Shown here piece after piece: positions 49,596 through 58,587 of a stretch of 64,000 nt of DNA. The notes beneath the pieces are model-generated. The model did no database searches. It saw only the letters and a program-made list of their open reading frames with translations, and was not told the DNA's origin. Source of the DNA: JAEUQQ01 sp963697285 (GTDB lineage Bacteria > Acidobacteriota > Vicinamibacteria > Vicinamibacterales > JAFNAJ01); the NCBI GenBank assembly GCA_963697285.1, contig CAVONI010000002.1, forward strand, positions 124,001-188,000, written 5' to 3'. Positions within the stretch are counted from its first letter, which is position 1. Each line of letters opens with the position of its first letter. Made by a program: the position numbers and the translations under genes.

Positions 49596-50663
49596 CTACT
49601 TGTCGACCCAGTCGGCGATGAAGATGTTCGTGTCGCCTTCCCTGGCGTTGCTGCGATTCGATGCGAAGACGAGCGACTTGCCGTCGGGCGAGAACATCGG
49701 GAAGCCGTCGAACGACTCGTTCATCGTGACACGCTCGAGGCCGCTGCCGTCGAGGTTCACCAGGAACAGGTCGAAGTTGCGGCCACGCGGATCCAGGTGG
49801 TTCGACGAGAAGATGATGCGCTTGCCATCGGGAAGGAAGTAGGGCGCAAAGCTCGCCCCGGGCAACTTCGTCACGCTGCGGACGTTCGTGCCGTCGGCAT
49901 TGGCCACCATGATCTCGAGATCGGTGGGCCTCCAGAGGCCTTCCTTCAGCAGCGCCTTGTACTCGGCCAGTTCCTTCGGGTCGGTGAGCGTCTTGCCGCG
50001 CCACACGATCATCGTCCCGTCCTTCGAGAAGAACGCGCCGCCATCCGGGCCCTCGCGGTGGGTGATGCGCCTGACGTTCCTGCCGTCGGCGTCCATCACG
50101 TACAACTCCATGTCGCCGTCACGGACGCTGGTGAAGATGATGCGGCCATCGGGGCCGACCGTGGCCTCGGCGTCGTAGCCGGGCGTATCGGTCAGGCGCT
50201 CGATGCCCGAACCATCGGGCTTCGCCCGGAAGATGTCGTAGGTGTCGTAGATGGGCCAGACGTAGCCGCGCGAGAAATCGGGCTTCGGCGGGCACGCGGC
50301 GCCGCCGAGGTACGTGGACGCGTACACGATCGCGTCGCCGCGCGGCGTGAAATACGAACACGTCGTGCGCCCCTGGCCGTTGCTGACGCGCGTCTGCTGC
50401 GACCCGTCGACAGCCATGGTGAAGATCTGGTCGCAGGCGACGCCTTCGCGGGTCGACTGGAAGGTGAGCCGCTTCCCGTCGAACGAGAAGTAGGCCTCGG
50501 CGTTCTCTCCGCCGAACGTCAACTGGCGGATGTTGCGCAGGTGGACCTCACCCGGCAACGGCGCCACGGTCGTCGGTGTTCCCTGGGGCGCCTGTCCGGC
50601 CGCCAGATACACTCCCCCGAGCGCAACGATCCCCACGAACACGAACGGCATACCACGGCGCAT
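49596..50663 (-). CDS. Periplasmic WD40-like (PD40/TolB-type) beta-propeller protein
   Basis: Protein of 355 residues with a signal peptide (MRRGMPFVFVGIVALGGVYLAAG) and repeated PD40 units: AEAYFSFDGKRLTFQSTREG, DAEATVGPDGRIIFTSVRDGDMELYVMDADG, ASFAPYFLPDGKRIIFSSNHLDPRG and DGFPMFSPDGKSLVFASNRSNAREGDTNIF. This is the C-terminal TolB-like propeller without the TolB N-terminal domain. It may bind a partner protein or sense a ligand; no enzyme motif. A Shine-Dalgarno ggagga is present before the ATG. It lies 38 bases upstream of the M20 gene and may be co-transcribed. Confidence 0.85.
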   Translation of the reverse strand: MRRGMPFVFVGIVALGGVYLAAGQAPQGTPTTVAPLPGEVHLRNIRQLTFGGENAEAYFSFDGKRLTFQSTREGVACDQIFTMAVDGSQQTRVSNGQGRTTCSYFTPRGDAIVYASTYLGGAACPPKPDFSRGYVWPIYDTYDIFRAKPDGSGIERLTDTPGYDAEATVGPDGRIIFTSVRDGDMELYVMDADGRNVRRITHREGPDGGAFFSKDGTMIVWRGKTLTDPKELAEYKALLKEGLWRPTDLEIMVANADGTNVRSVTKLPGASFAPYFLPDGKRIIFSSNHLDPRGRNFDLFLVNLDGSGLERVTMNESFDGFPMFSPDGKSLVFASNRSNAREGDTNIFIADWVDK

Positions 50664-50709
50664 CAGTGAATCCTCCGTCGGACATCTTACATGGGCTTCC
50701 CTGCCGGTC

Positions 50710-50715
50710 TATGAT
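50710..50715 (+). promoter_or_regulatory. -10 hexamer TATGAT before the SDR gene
   Basis: TATGAT ends five bases before the ATG at 50721, in a 57-base divergent spacer. The start of the mRNA would fall at the start codon. Confidence 0.5.
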
Positions 50716-50720
50716 GCCCC

Positions 50721-51518
50721 ATGATCGAATGCCAGGGCCGCGTCGCGGCCATCACCGGCGCCTCATCGGGCATCGGCGCTGCCTGCGCGCGCCTGTTTGC
50801 GGCTGCCGGGATGCCTGTCGCCCTGCTGGCCCGTCGACGCGATCGCCTCGAGGCCCTGGTCGCGGAGATCGAAGACCGCGGGGGCCGCGCCCTGGCCGTC
50901 GACGGCGACGTGACGCGTGAGGCCGACGTGCGGGCATTCGTGACCCGCACACTCGCCGCGTTCGGCCGCCTCGACATCATGGTCGCCAACGCGGGCGTCG
51001 GCTTCCACGGCTCACTCGAAGAGACCGCCGCCGATGTCTTCACGCGACTGATGGACGTCAACGTCAACGGGACCTACTACGCGGCGCGCGCGGCCCTGCC
51101 CCATTTCGAGGCGCAGCGCCATGGCCACCTCATCATCGTCTCGTCGATCGCCGGGAGGCGCGGCACGCCCACGGCATCGGCCTACTCGGCCACGAAGTTC
51201 GCGCAGGTGGGATTCGCCGAGTCCCTGCGGTCTGACCTCGTCGGCTCCGGCATCCACGTGACCAGCGTCTTTCCGGTGCGCACGACCACCGAGTTCCACG
51301 ACGCCATCGCCCGGGACTTCGGGTTTCGCGTCGAAGGCAAGGGCCCGACGCAGTCGGCCGAGCACGTGGCGCGGTGCATCCTCGGCGCCATCAGGCGACC
51401 GCGGCCCGAGGTGTATCCCTACCGGCCCTCGAAGCTGCTGGCCGTGGCCACGGTCATCGCGCCGGGCCTGATCGACCGCTTCGTCACGCGCTTCGTGCGG
51501 CACCGGCGACCGGCGTGA
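50721..51518 (+). CDS. Short-chain dehydrogenase/reductase
   Basis: Classical SDR of 265 residues: the cofactor motif ITGASSGIGAACARLF, MVANAGVG, IIVSSIAG (catalytic Ser) and AYSATKFAQVGF (Tyr and Lys). After LARRRDRLEAL the sequence suggests NADP preference (basic residues after beta 2). The extended C-terminus (EVYPYRPSKLLAVATVIAPGLIDRFVTRFV) is like that of membrane-associated SDRs. The substrate is unknown. Confidence 0.9.
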   Translation: MIECQGRVAAITGASSGIGAACARLFAAAGMPVALLARRRDRLEALVAEIEDRGGRALAVDGDVTREADVRAFVTRTLAAFGRLDIMVANAGVGFHGSLEETAADVFTRLMDVNVNGTYYAARAALPHFEAQRHGHLIIVSSIAGRRGTPTASAYSATKFAQVGFAESLRSDLVGSGIHVTSVFPVRTTTEFHDAIARDFGFRVEGKGPTQSAEHVARCILGAIRRPRPEVYPYRPSKLLAVATVIAPGLIDRFVTRFVRHRRPA

Positions 51519-51552
51519 ACGGCCGACCTGGCCGAGATCGTCTCCGACGCCC

Positions 51553-52854
51553 TCACTCGCTACGACGGGTCGCCACGCTGTCAAACACGTTGGCCAGGTC
51601 AGCGGTCAGCGACCGGCGCGAGTACCGTGCGATGAAACTTGGTTCTCGCACGACGGCAATGCGACCAGTCCGAGCGAACTCGTCACCGAGGCGTTCCAGC
51701 GTCTCCTCGAGAGCATCGACTGTCGGCGCCAAGGCTCCGGCGCGGGTGTCCCGCAGCAGGCGATCGACCTCCCCGCCCGGTGCCGCGGTCGCGAGGACAA
51801 AACGACCCGCCGCCAGGTACTCGAAGAACTTGCCTGCCACGGCACCGCGCGTCCACTGTTCTGGCGACTCGAGCAGCAACAGCACCGAGGCGCGGCGCTG
51901 TGCCTCGCGCGCTGCTGCGTGCGACACCTCGCCCCTGAGGCTGACCAGCGGGCGCACACGCGGAAAGCGCTCCAGGGCCACCGCCGCTACGTCCTGACCG
52001 CGGCCGTAGAACTCCACGGCAACCCGCTCGGCATCGAGCCGTCCTTTCGCCAGCGCCCGATCCATGGCAGCAAACAGCATCCCGGCCGTTGACGTCTCGT
52101 AGAGCAGGCCCGTGTAGGCGAGCACCATGCGTCCGCTGGTGCCGCAACCGCAGGACGCTGGCATGTCGTCATCGAAGCCATTCGCGACGAGGATCGTGGG
52201 CCTCTGGTGCTCGGCCGAGAAATGGTCGAGGAACGGCTTCGAAACAGTCGTGATCGCCCGCGCAGCGCGCAGTGTGCGTTGTTCGAGCCACGACTCGGCA
52301 CGCCGGTGCAACGCTGACCTGACATGCCACTGGTTCCCTGCCCACAAGTCCCTGAGGTCGGCCACCCAGGGTACGCCCAGGTCGAGCGACAGGCGCCGCG
52401 CCAGGAGATGCGCGGTCGCCGGGGGTGACGAACTGAAGATGACGTCCGGTTGCACACGGGCGACGGCCTCGCGGAGGCCCCGATACCGCAACAGCCACGG
52501 CCATGACTCGTCGGGGAAACGGAGGACCTCGTTGTAGGCGCGGAACGCGACGCGGCGCGACCAGTCCCGTTTTTCACGCAACAGTGGTCGCGTCACGTCG
52601 TTGCCCGTCATCGAGCGCCACAGCCGGTCGACGACGGAATGGACCGACGGGTCAGCGATGCGATGAACGTGACCGGGCAGGCCTTCGTCGGGCAGGGTGC
52701 CGGCGCGCGTATATCGGTCGGTGCGCGGGGCGACCGTGAACACGAAGGGCTCCCACCCGTATTCCGGCAAGTACTTGACGAACTTGCCGATCCGGAGCGA
52801 CGCGATCGTTTGCGTCGGCGGGTACCAATAGGAGCAGACCGCAACGCGCTTCAT
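51553..52854 (-). CDS. Family 4-type glycosyltransferase
   Basis: GT-B glycosyltransferase of 433 residues. The N-terminal acceptor domain begins MKRVAVCSYWYPPTQTIASLRIGKFVKYL, typical of family 4 enzymes that act on cell-surface sugars; the donor domain has VLAYTGLLYETSTAGML, FYGRGQD and VAGKFFEYLAAGRFVLATA (Glu of the EX7E region). There is no polysaccharide cluster around it, so it stands alone. No Shine-Dalgarno is apparent. It converges with the SDR gene. Confidence 0.85.
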   Translation of the reverse strand: MKRVAVCSYWYPPTQTIASLRIGKFVKYLPEYGWEPFVFTVAPRTDRYTRAGTLPDEGLPGHVHRIADPSVHSVVDRLWRSMTGNDVTRPLLREKRDWSRRVAFRAYNEVLRFPDESWPWLLRYRGLREAVARVQPDVIFSSSPPATAHLLARRLSLDLGVPWVADLRDLWAGNQWHVRSALHRRAESWLEQRTLRAARAITTVSKPFLDHFSAEHQRPTILVANGFDDDMPASCGCGTSGRMVLAYTGLLYETSTAGMLFAAMDRALAKGRLDAERVAVEFYGRGQDVAAVALERFPRVRPLVSLRGEVSHAAAREAQRRASVLLLLESPEQWTRGAVAGKFFEYLAAGRFVLATAAPGGEVDRLLRDTRAGALAPTVDALEETLERLGDEFARTGRIAVVREPSFIARYSRRSLTADLANVFDSVATRRSE

Positions 52855-52935
52855 CGGAGGAGAACCCAAGAGTAGCACCGGACGAGATTCGGCGCGCAGA
52901 TCCCGTCTGCAGGGGATGCAAGGGCGACCCGCGCA

Positions 52936-54312
52936 TCACGCGCCCTCGACGAGGGCGCGTGCAGCAGCGATCGCCTCCTCGACGGTCGTGACCGAGCCGT
53001 CGAGTTGCCGATCGTAGACCTGCGCAATGATGTGCCCGACGCGCGGGCCGGGGGCGATGCCGAGGGCGAGAACGTGGCGGCCGAGCAGCAGCGAACGCGG
53101 ACCGTCGTGCTGAACACCCAGTGCACGGGCCCGATCGAGGAACCACGCGCCAGCTGAACAGTCGAAGCTCCCCGTGCGGCCACGACAGTCGGCGTCGCTC
53201 AGCCGCGCCAGCAGCTCGAGATCGACCTTCAACGCCAGCCGCCTGAACGCGCCGTCGCCGACGGGCTGCGGCGCCTTGTGCCACGCGCCCGGCTTGAGGT
53301 GGTGCGCCACGAGCCCGCACACCTGCCCCCGCACGTCGTACCCGTCGATCGTGTGGACGTGCAACCGATCGAGGAAGCGCACTGCAGGCGCAACCCCGGC
53401 TTCCTCGTGCCCGAGCGAGCGGATCCGACCATCGCTCACCGCGGTCGTCGCCGGCTTGCCGAAATCGTGCGCGACGGCGGCCAGCATCAGCGCGCATCGA
53501 TGCGGATGCGGCAGGTCGTCGATGCGGGCGCGCATCTCGTCGACGACCATCAGCGTGTGCACCCAGACGTCACCTTCCGGATGCCAGTCGGGCTCCTGGG
53601 GACAGTCAACGAGGGCGAGACACTCCGGAAACAGCTGCTCGATCGCACCAAGGTCGAGCCCGAGGGCCAGGCCCACCGAGGGCCGCGAGGCCTTCAGCAG
53701 CAGCTTCTCGATTTCACCCCACACGCGCTCGTGCGGCAGGTCGTCGAGCGGGATCGCCCTGCACACGTCGGCCGTCGCCGGATCGATCGTGAGGGCGAAC
53801 CGCCCGGCAAACTGCATCGCGCGCAACACCCGCAGGCTGTCGTCGGCGAAGGTCGTGCGATCGACCATGCGCAGGCGGCGGGCGCCGAGGTCGGCCAGGC
53901 CGCCGAACGGATCGATGATCTCGTCGCCGATCGGATCCCATGCGACCGCGTTCACGGTGAAGTCGCGCCGTCGGGCTGCCTCGGCCGGTGACATGTGCGG
54001 GTCACCCGCAACCACGAATCCGCGGTGCCCGCGGCCGACCTTCGACTCGCGCCGTGGCAGCGACACGTCGAGCGTGTCGAGCTTGAACACGGTGAAGCTC
54101 TCGCCCACCGCGTTGACCGTCCCGAATCGCTCGAGCACGGGGCGCAGCGCTGCGACCTCGAGCCCGTAGACCTCGAGGTCCACGTCCTTCGACGACTGCC
54201 CCAGCCAGGCATCGCGCACCCACCCGCCGACGACGAGCGCACGGCCGCCCGCCTCGCGGACGGCGCGCGCGACCTCTGCGGCGAGACCGGGAAGCGGGGG
54301 GAAGACAGACAC
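52936..54312 (-). CDS. cca: CCA tRNA nucleotidyltransferase / polyA-polymerase family with HD domain
   Basis: Adds or repairs the 3' CCA of tRNA. The protein has 458 residues. Class II nucleotidyltransferase head: VVGGWVRDAWLG and KDVDLEVYGLE (metal-binding Asp pair), then RRDFTVNAVAWDP, IIDPFGGLADL and DSLRVLRAMQFAGRF (neck). The C-terminal HD domain has WVHTLMVVDEM and AVAHDFGKPATT. The GTG at 54312 is chosen because a TACAAT hexamer ends six bases before it and homologues start at the same place; the open frame upstream of it is antisense to the next gene. Confidence 0.88.
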   Translation of the reverse strand: MSVFPPLPGLAAEVARAVREAGGRALVVGGWVRDAWLGQSSKDVDLEVYGLEVAALRPVLERFGTVNAVGESFTVFKLDTLDVSLPRRESKVGRGHRGFVVAGDPHMSPAEAARRRDFTVNAVAWDPIGDEIIDPFGGLADLGARRLRMVDRTTFADDSLRVLRAMQFAGRFALTIDPATADVCRAIPLDDLPHERVWGEIEKLLLKASRPSVGLALGLDLGAIEQLFPECLALVDCPQEPDWHPEGDVWVHTLMVVDEMRARIDDLPHPHRCALMLAAVAHDFGKPATTAVSDGRIRSLGHEEAGVAPAVRFLDRLHVHTIDGYDVRGQVCGLVAHHLKPGAWHKAPQPVGDGAFRRLALKVDLELLARLSDADCRGRTGSFDCSAGAWFLDRARALGVQHDGPRSLLLGRHVLALGIAPGPRVGHIIAQVYDRQLDGSVTTVEEAIAAARALVEGA

Positions 54313-54318
54313 CAGCGG

Positions 54319-54324
54319 ATTGTA
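54319..54324 (-). promoter_or_regulatory. -10 hexamer TACAAT before cca
   Basis: On minus TACAAT ends six bases before the GTG start of cca, again with no room for a leader. Confidence 0.5.
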
Positions 54325-54386
54325 CTTGGCATCTGGCTCGTCGCCGGAAGGGACGAGCACCTCTGCACGTGTTCGCCGTGGTTGCG

Positions 54387-55202
54387 CTACGAGGGCCCCG
54401 GACGTTCGAGGTCGCGCCGCACGGCATCGAAGAACGCCGTCGCGATGACGCGGTAGCCTTCCGAGGTGGGGTGCAGGCCGTCTTCCGACAGGAGGTCGTA
54501 GTTCGTCCCGAACAGCAGCTCGAGATCGACCAGGACCGCGCCCTCGCCACGGGCGATGATGCGGATTCGTCGATTCAACTCCGACACCAGCTCGGCCGCC
54601 CCGGCGCGTGCGCCACCCGGGCGCTGGGTCGGCAGGGTTGCCAGGAACACCCGCAGCTTGCGCGTGCGACCGGCGCGCGCCATGGCCTCGATGGCGGCTT
54701 CGGCACGCGAGACGCCCGACGCGCCGAGCGCGTTGAGGTCGTTGACCCCTTCGAGCAGCAACAGCGCCTGGGCGGGAGGCTGTGCGCGATCGAGCGTCAG
54801 CGGCAAGCGGAACTGGCCGTCCTGGGCCCACTCGCCCGAGCGGCCCTCGTTGGCGACGGTGATCGACTGGGACGTGTACGTCGTGGCGAGCAACTGCTGC
54901 AGATAGGACGGATACGACGTGACGTTCACGAGCGCCATCGTCCGGCTCACCGCGCTCTGCCCCTCGGTGAGCGAGTCGCCGAATGCCAGCAGGGAGGTCA
55001 CGCCGAGCACGGGCGGAGGCGGCGGGGCGGGGCCACCCATGTTGGGCGGTTGCGTGGTGTTGCTGTCGGTCGACGTCGGCGGCGGGGTGAGCGACGTCGG
55101 CGGAGACACGTTCACCGTGCTGGGCCGTGTCGGTGAACCTCCACCACACGCGCCCAGGAGGGCACACGACGAAAACACGACCGCCAGGCGGACGCGGGTC
55201 AC
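54387..55202 (-). CDS. SGNH/GDSL-family esterase lipoprotein
   Basis: Protein of 271 residues: a lipoprotein signal (VVFSSCALLGAC, lipobox LLGAC), a Pro/Thr/Ser-rich linker, then an SGNH hydrolase with all blocks: LAFGDSLTEG (nucleophile Ser), NEGRSGEWAQ (Gly), LLEGVNDLNALGASGVS (Asn) and EDGLHPTSEGYRVIA (Asp and His). It should be an esterase or lipase-type hydrolase anchored to a membrane and facing outward. GTG start; 74 bases before cca on the same strand. Confidence 0.85.
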   Translation of the reverse strand: MTRVRLAVVFSSCALLGACGGGSPTRPSTVNVSPPTSLTPPPTSTDSNTTQPPNMGGPAPPPPPVLGVTSLLAFGDSLTEGQSAVSRTMALVNVTSYPSYLQQLLATTYTSQSITVANEGRSGEWAQDGQFRLPLTLDRAQPPAQALLLLEGVNDLNALGASGVSRAEAAIEAMARAGRTRKLRVFLATLPTQRPGGARAGAAELVSELNRRIRIIARGEGAVLVDLELLFGTNYDLLSEDGLHPTSEGYRVIATAFFDAVRRDLERPGPS

Positions 55203-55345
55203 AGTCTCTTTTCGAGGGGGAAGCGCTCGGCTCGAACTCGACGCAGTGCCCAGCGAGTCCTCGGCGCTGGGACGCGCGAGGTGGATGCACAGCGGAGGTT
55301 TACGTGCCGGGGCGCCGCTCCGGCCGATGATTATAGCGCCTGCGG

Positions 55346-55351
55346 TATCAT
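55346..55351 (+). promoter_or_regulatory. -10 hexamer TATCAT before the outer-membrane protein gene
   Basis: TATCAT ends nine bases before the ATG at 55361. The same distance is seen for five other starts in the window. Confidence 0.5.
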
Positions 55352-55360
55352 CCGCGTGCC

Positions 55361-56026
55361 ATGTTCTTCATCCGTCCGCATCGGCGCGTGCGCCTCGTCG
55401 TGGCCGCCGCCATCTTCTGTGCCGCATCCGCGCACCACGCTGCGGCCCAGGCGCGCGAGCCCCTCCCGCTGTTCGTCGTCGACGTGCAGGGAACGCTCCC
55501 GAAGTTTCCGACGTCTGCGGGCTTCGCCTCGCCGCGAGGACTCAACGAAGAAGACCTGCCCGCGTGGGGCCCGGGCGTCAACGTCGGGGGACAGGTCTAC
55601 TTCAAGCGGGGCACGCGGCTGTCGTTCGGCATTGGCGCGACCTACGTCTTCGCCCGTGGCTCGCGCACACCCGAACCCGCCGAGGGCCAGACGACCGCCG
55701 ACGGACCGACGGTGACGACCACCTACAAGGGGCTGATCCCGCAGGCGTCGATCAACTTCGGGCATCGGCGCGGCTGGAGTTACATCAGCGCGGGAATCGG
55801 CCAGTCGACGCTCACCATCAACCGCGATGACGCACCCGAGGAGACCGGATCGGGCACCAAGACCATCAATTACGGTGGGGGCGCCCGATGGTTTGCGAAA
55901 GACCACCTGGCCTTCTCGTTCGACCTGCGCTTCTACGCGATCAATCCCGTGACCGCCGACGCCGAGTCGTACGGCCACCCTCGCAAGACGATGCTGATCT
56001 TCAGCACCGGCGTGTCCATCCAGTAG
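55361..56026 (+). CDS. Outer-membrane beta-barrel protein
   Basis: Protein of 221 residues with a signal peptide (RLVVAAAIFCAASAHHAAAQ). The rest alternates polar and hydrophobic residues in about eight strands (for example VNVGGQVYFKRGTRLSFGIGATYVFA, SYISAGIGQSTLTIN, LAFSFDLRFYAINP) and ends in a strand closing with VSIQ, consistent with a small outer-membrane barrel. No specific family is recognised. Its TAG stop begins a hairpin repeat of the long form. Confidence 0.78.
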   Translation: MFFIRPHRRVRLVVAAAIFCAASAHHAAAQAREPLPLFVVDVQGTLPKFPTSAGFASPRGLNEEDLPAWGPGVNVGGQVYFKRGTRLSFGIGATYVFARGSRTPEPAEGQTTADGPTVTTTYKGLIPQASINFGHRRGWSYISAGIGQSTLTINRDDAPEETGSGTKTINYGGGARWFAKDHLAFSFDLRFYAINPVTADAESYGHPRKTMLIFSTGVSIQ

Positions 56027-56071
56027 GGGCCGCACCCCCGCCTGCCCTGAGCCTGTCGAAGGGTGCGGCCC
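56024..56071 (+). repeat. GGGCCGCACCC hairpin fused to a TAG stop, long form (copy f)
   Basis: The stop codon TAG (56024-56026) is followed by an 11-base stem GGGCCGCACCC/GGGTGCGGCCC with a 23-base loop holding cctgccctgagcctgtcgaa. The A-T pair in place of G-C on both arms, compared with copy g, keeps the stem. The rest of the spacer to 56191 holds a partial copy (cccttcgactca) and no gene. Confidence 0.8.
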
Positions 56072-56191
56072 GTCACCTCGTCGGGGGCGGGCGCTCACCC
56101 TTCGACTCAGTTGGGTTGAGCGGCGCGTGCGAATCACCCTGCCAGACCTGAGGGTTCGATTCGTTTCGCCCTCAACACATGTGAGTCAGGG

Positions 56192-57088
56192 TCAGGTGGC
56201 CCGGGCGTTCCGCCACTCTTCGAACAAGCGTGGCACGTTGCGGGTCAGCGACGCCAACTGCGGTTCCCATCCGATGGCACGGGCGCGCGGGCACCGCACG
56301 ACCTGGTCGAGCGCGAGCGCGTCTGCATACGGTCCGAACTTCTTGCGCGCCTCGGTGAGCGGCACCATGCGCACGTCGGGACGCTGCGGCGAGTGCGAGG
56401 CCAGGGCTTCGGCGATTTCGTTGACCGTCTCGTCGTTCTCGTCGACACCGTGGAAGATCCCCGAGGCGGCCGGGTCGGCCAGGACGCGCACGTAGAGATC
56501 CGCCAGGTCGCGCTCGTACACGAGCGGCCACCGGTTCTCGCCCGACCCGATGACCCGCATGAGGCCGTTCTCGGCGTTCTTGATCATCTCGGCGACGATG
56601 CCGCGGCCGCCTCCGAACACGATGCCGGGACGGATCACGCTGGCACGCGCGCCGGACGCGTTGAAGCCGAGCACCTGCTGCTCGTGGCCGACGCGATACG
56701 CCACGAGGGGGGTCGGATTGGTCGGTGCGTCTTCGTCGGCGGGTTCGCGCGTCGCGCCCAGCACCCAGACGCCGCTGGTGTAGATGAACGCCGCACGCGC
56801 GTCGCAGGCCAGCTGGCCAAGGGTCGTGACCGTCAACGCGTCGATGGCCGCCCCATCGTCGGAGCCGTCGAACGCCGCGTGGACGTAGGCGTCGAACCCC
56901 GTGGCGTTCTCGCGGTACGACCCGACCTTTGACAGCGAGCCGACGAAGGCGCTGATGCCGCGGGCCTGGGCGCGCTCGGCGGCACCCGGGTTTCTCACCA
57001 GCATGGTCACGTCGTGCCCGGCCCGGATCAGGGCCTCGAGCACTGCGGCGCCGACATACCCCGTGCCACCGGTCAGGAACACTCGCAT
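56192..57088 (-). CDS. NAD-dependent epimerase/dehydratase (extended SDR)
   Basis: Protein of 298 residues. The N-terminal cofactor motif MRVFLTGGTGYVGAAVLEAL is complete. The catalytic region has FIYTSGVWVLG, and further on RASVIRPGIVFGGG and ENRWPLVYERDLADLY are usual for atypical extended SDRs. The expected YxxxK reads AYRVGHEQ, with His where Lys is standard, so activity or substrate class may differ. ATG 57088 lies directly at the cofactor motif. Its upstream neighbour on minus is the DAC-like protein, five bases away. Confidence 0.83.
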   Translation of the reverse strand: MRVFLTGGTGYVGAAVLEALIRAGHDVTMLVRNPGAAERAQARGISAFVGSLSKVGSYRENATGFDAYVHAAFDGSDDGAAIDALTVTTLGQLACDARAAFIYTSGVWVLGATREPADEDAPTNPTPLVAYRVGHEQQVLGFNASGARASVIRPGIVFGGGRGIVAEMIKNAENGLMRVIGSGENRWPLVYERDLADLYVRVLADPAASGIFHGVDENDETVNEIAEALASHSPQRPDVRMVPLTEARKKFGPYADALALDQVVRCPRARAIGWEPQLASLTRNVPRLFEEWRNARAT

Positions 57089-57093
57089 GTGGA

Positions 57094-58455
57094 TCACATC
57101 TCCCAGAGCTTCACCCGGTCGAAGCACGAGATGTTGCCATCCTCGCTCACCTTCAAGACGGGTCCAAAGCGGCTGGCCGCCAGCGCCGCCGTCGAGCGGG
57201 CGCCTTCGGCCGCCTGCGTGCCACTCAGCTCCGTGGCAGGATGCCTCAGAATCGCGCCGACCGACAACAGGCGCCCTTCGCGATCGACGATCGTCGCGCC
57301 ATCCATGCTCGCGAGTGCGACCAGGACGCTTTCGTCGATGTCGACCACCGAGCGGGCAGTCAGCAGGTACATGAAATCGCGTCGCGACACGACCCCGTCG
57401 GCGTCACGCACGGGGTTCGAGCGCAGCACGTCGGCCGGCGCGACGAGTTCGGCGATCGCGTTGATCGGGTTGCGCAGCACGACGAACAGTGCGCCCTGCC
57501 GGGCGTCCGACAGGTCGAGCGCCGTCTGGAACAACCGCTGCGCCACCTTGGGATGGCCGACGGCCCGCTGCCACTGCGCGTACTTCGCCGCGAGGTCGAG
57601 CAGGTGCCACGTGGCGCTGCGGAACGAGAAGACCTGTGTGCCTTCGGCGAAGACCTTGATCTCGTGGGTCGGGCTCAAGACGATGCAGACGCGCGACGAG
57701 CCGAGCGTGGCGAGCGCATGCGCGTGGAAGGCGTGCGCGCACGGCACCTCCAGCGTCTTCCCGGCGCTGACTTGCCCGGCAAACCGCTCGATGTCGACGA
57801 TGTCGAGGATGTGGCCGTGCTGGTTCGTCAGGTAGACGGTACGCAGGCCATCGCACAGGCGATAGAAGCTCTTGACGCCCGACAAGGCCACCGAATACTG
57901 CACCGGCTGTTGCGGGATGCGCCGCTCACTCGTGGCGTCTCCCTTCGTGTCGACAATCAGCACGCCCGATGAGATGGCGCGATTCTCGTAGCTCGAGAGC
58001 GCGGCGACACGCAGGACGTCGATGGCGTTGGCGACCTGGTCGGCGTGGGTCTGGCCCTCGCCCGGCTCGTACTCGCGCTGGTCGAGGAACGCCCCGATGT
58101 AGCGGTCGTCGATCACCCCCTGGAAGAGGTCGCTGTGTTCGGTCATCCGCCGCGGGTCGAACAGGGCCGAATAGCGTGCCTCGAGCACTCCGGCGATGGC
58201 GCGCGCCAGGCGGACTTCGTAGGACGAGAACGGGCGATCGGCGGGCGTGCGCAGGACGTGTCGGGTACCGAACCACCGCAGCGCCAGCGCGCACGGATCC
58301 TCGGTCGGCTCGATCGACAGGCGACCGGCCGACGAGGCCGACGGCGTGGCCGATGTCTCGAGCGTGGCGCGCGAGAAATACCGGCGCATGGCCGACTGGA
58401 GCAACCGGTCGTACAGGGCGCTCACAGCAAACGCGGGGGGCGGCGACACTGACAT
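57094..58455 (-). CDS. Diadenylate cyclase (DisA_N/DAC)-like domain protein
   Basis: Protein of 453 residues from ATG (457 from a TTG four codons upstream). The last 80 residues match the DAC nucleotide-binding domain: LVALASMDGATIVDREGRLLSVGAIL with the DGA motif at about residue 385, and GARSTAALAASRFGPVLKVSEDGNISCF at the end. The second signature, RHR in active cyclases, reads RST at about 420. Residues 1-330 form a large domain I cannot place (YSVALSGVKSFYRLCDGLRTVYLTNQHGHILDIV); several sensor-type domains are known at the N-terminus of DAC proteins. It may make or bind cyclic di-AMP. No receptor gene is adjacent. Confidence 0.68.
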   Translation of the reverse strand: MSVSPPPAFAVSALYDRLLQSAMRRYFSRATLETSATPSASSAGRLSIEPTEDPCALALRWFGTRHVLRTPADRPFSSYEVRLARAIAGVLEARYSALFDPRRMTEHSDLFQGVIDDRYIGAFLDQREYEPGEGQTHADQVANAIDVLRVAALSSYENRAISSGVLIVDTKGDATSERRIPQQPVQYSVALSGVKSFYRLCDGLRTVYLTNQHGHILDIVDIERFAGQVSAGKTLEVPCAHAFHAHALATLGSSRVCIVLSPTHEIKVFAEGTQVFSFRSATWHLLDLAAKYAQWQRAVGHPKVAQRLFQTALDLSDARQGALFVVLRNPINAIAELVAPADVLRSNPVRDADGVVSRRDFMYLLTARSVVDIDESVLVALASMDGATIVDREGRLLSVGAILRHPATELSGTQAAEGARSTAALAASRFGPVLKVSEDGNISCFDRVKLWEM

Positions 58456-58587
58456 GGATGGCGACAAGGACGACGGGCGCGCCTATGATAATGCACCTCG
58501 TCGGCCTCGACGTGACGAGATGTGCAGCAAACCGGCACAAGGTTTGCCGGATCCGGACGCGTGTGGCACACTACCGCGGGAGTTTGC

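Noticed and set aside
54313..55290. N-terminal extension of cca by about 326 codons
   Set aside because: The extension is in another frame of the SGNH lipoprotein gene and shows no conserved sequence; a TACAAT hexamer and family length support the GTG at 54312.
58522..58587. ATG start 22 codons upstream for infA
   Set aside because: It would add a tail foreign to IF-1; the TTG with a Shine-Dalgarno gives exactly 72 residues.
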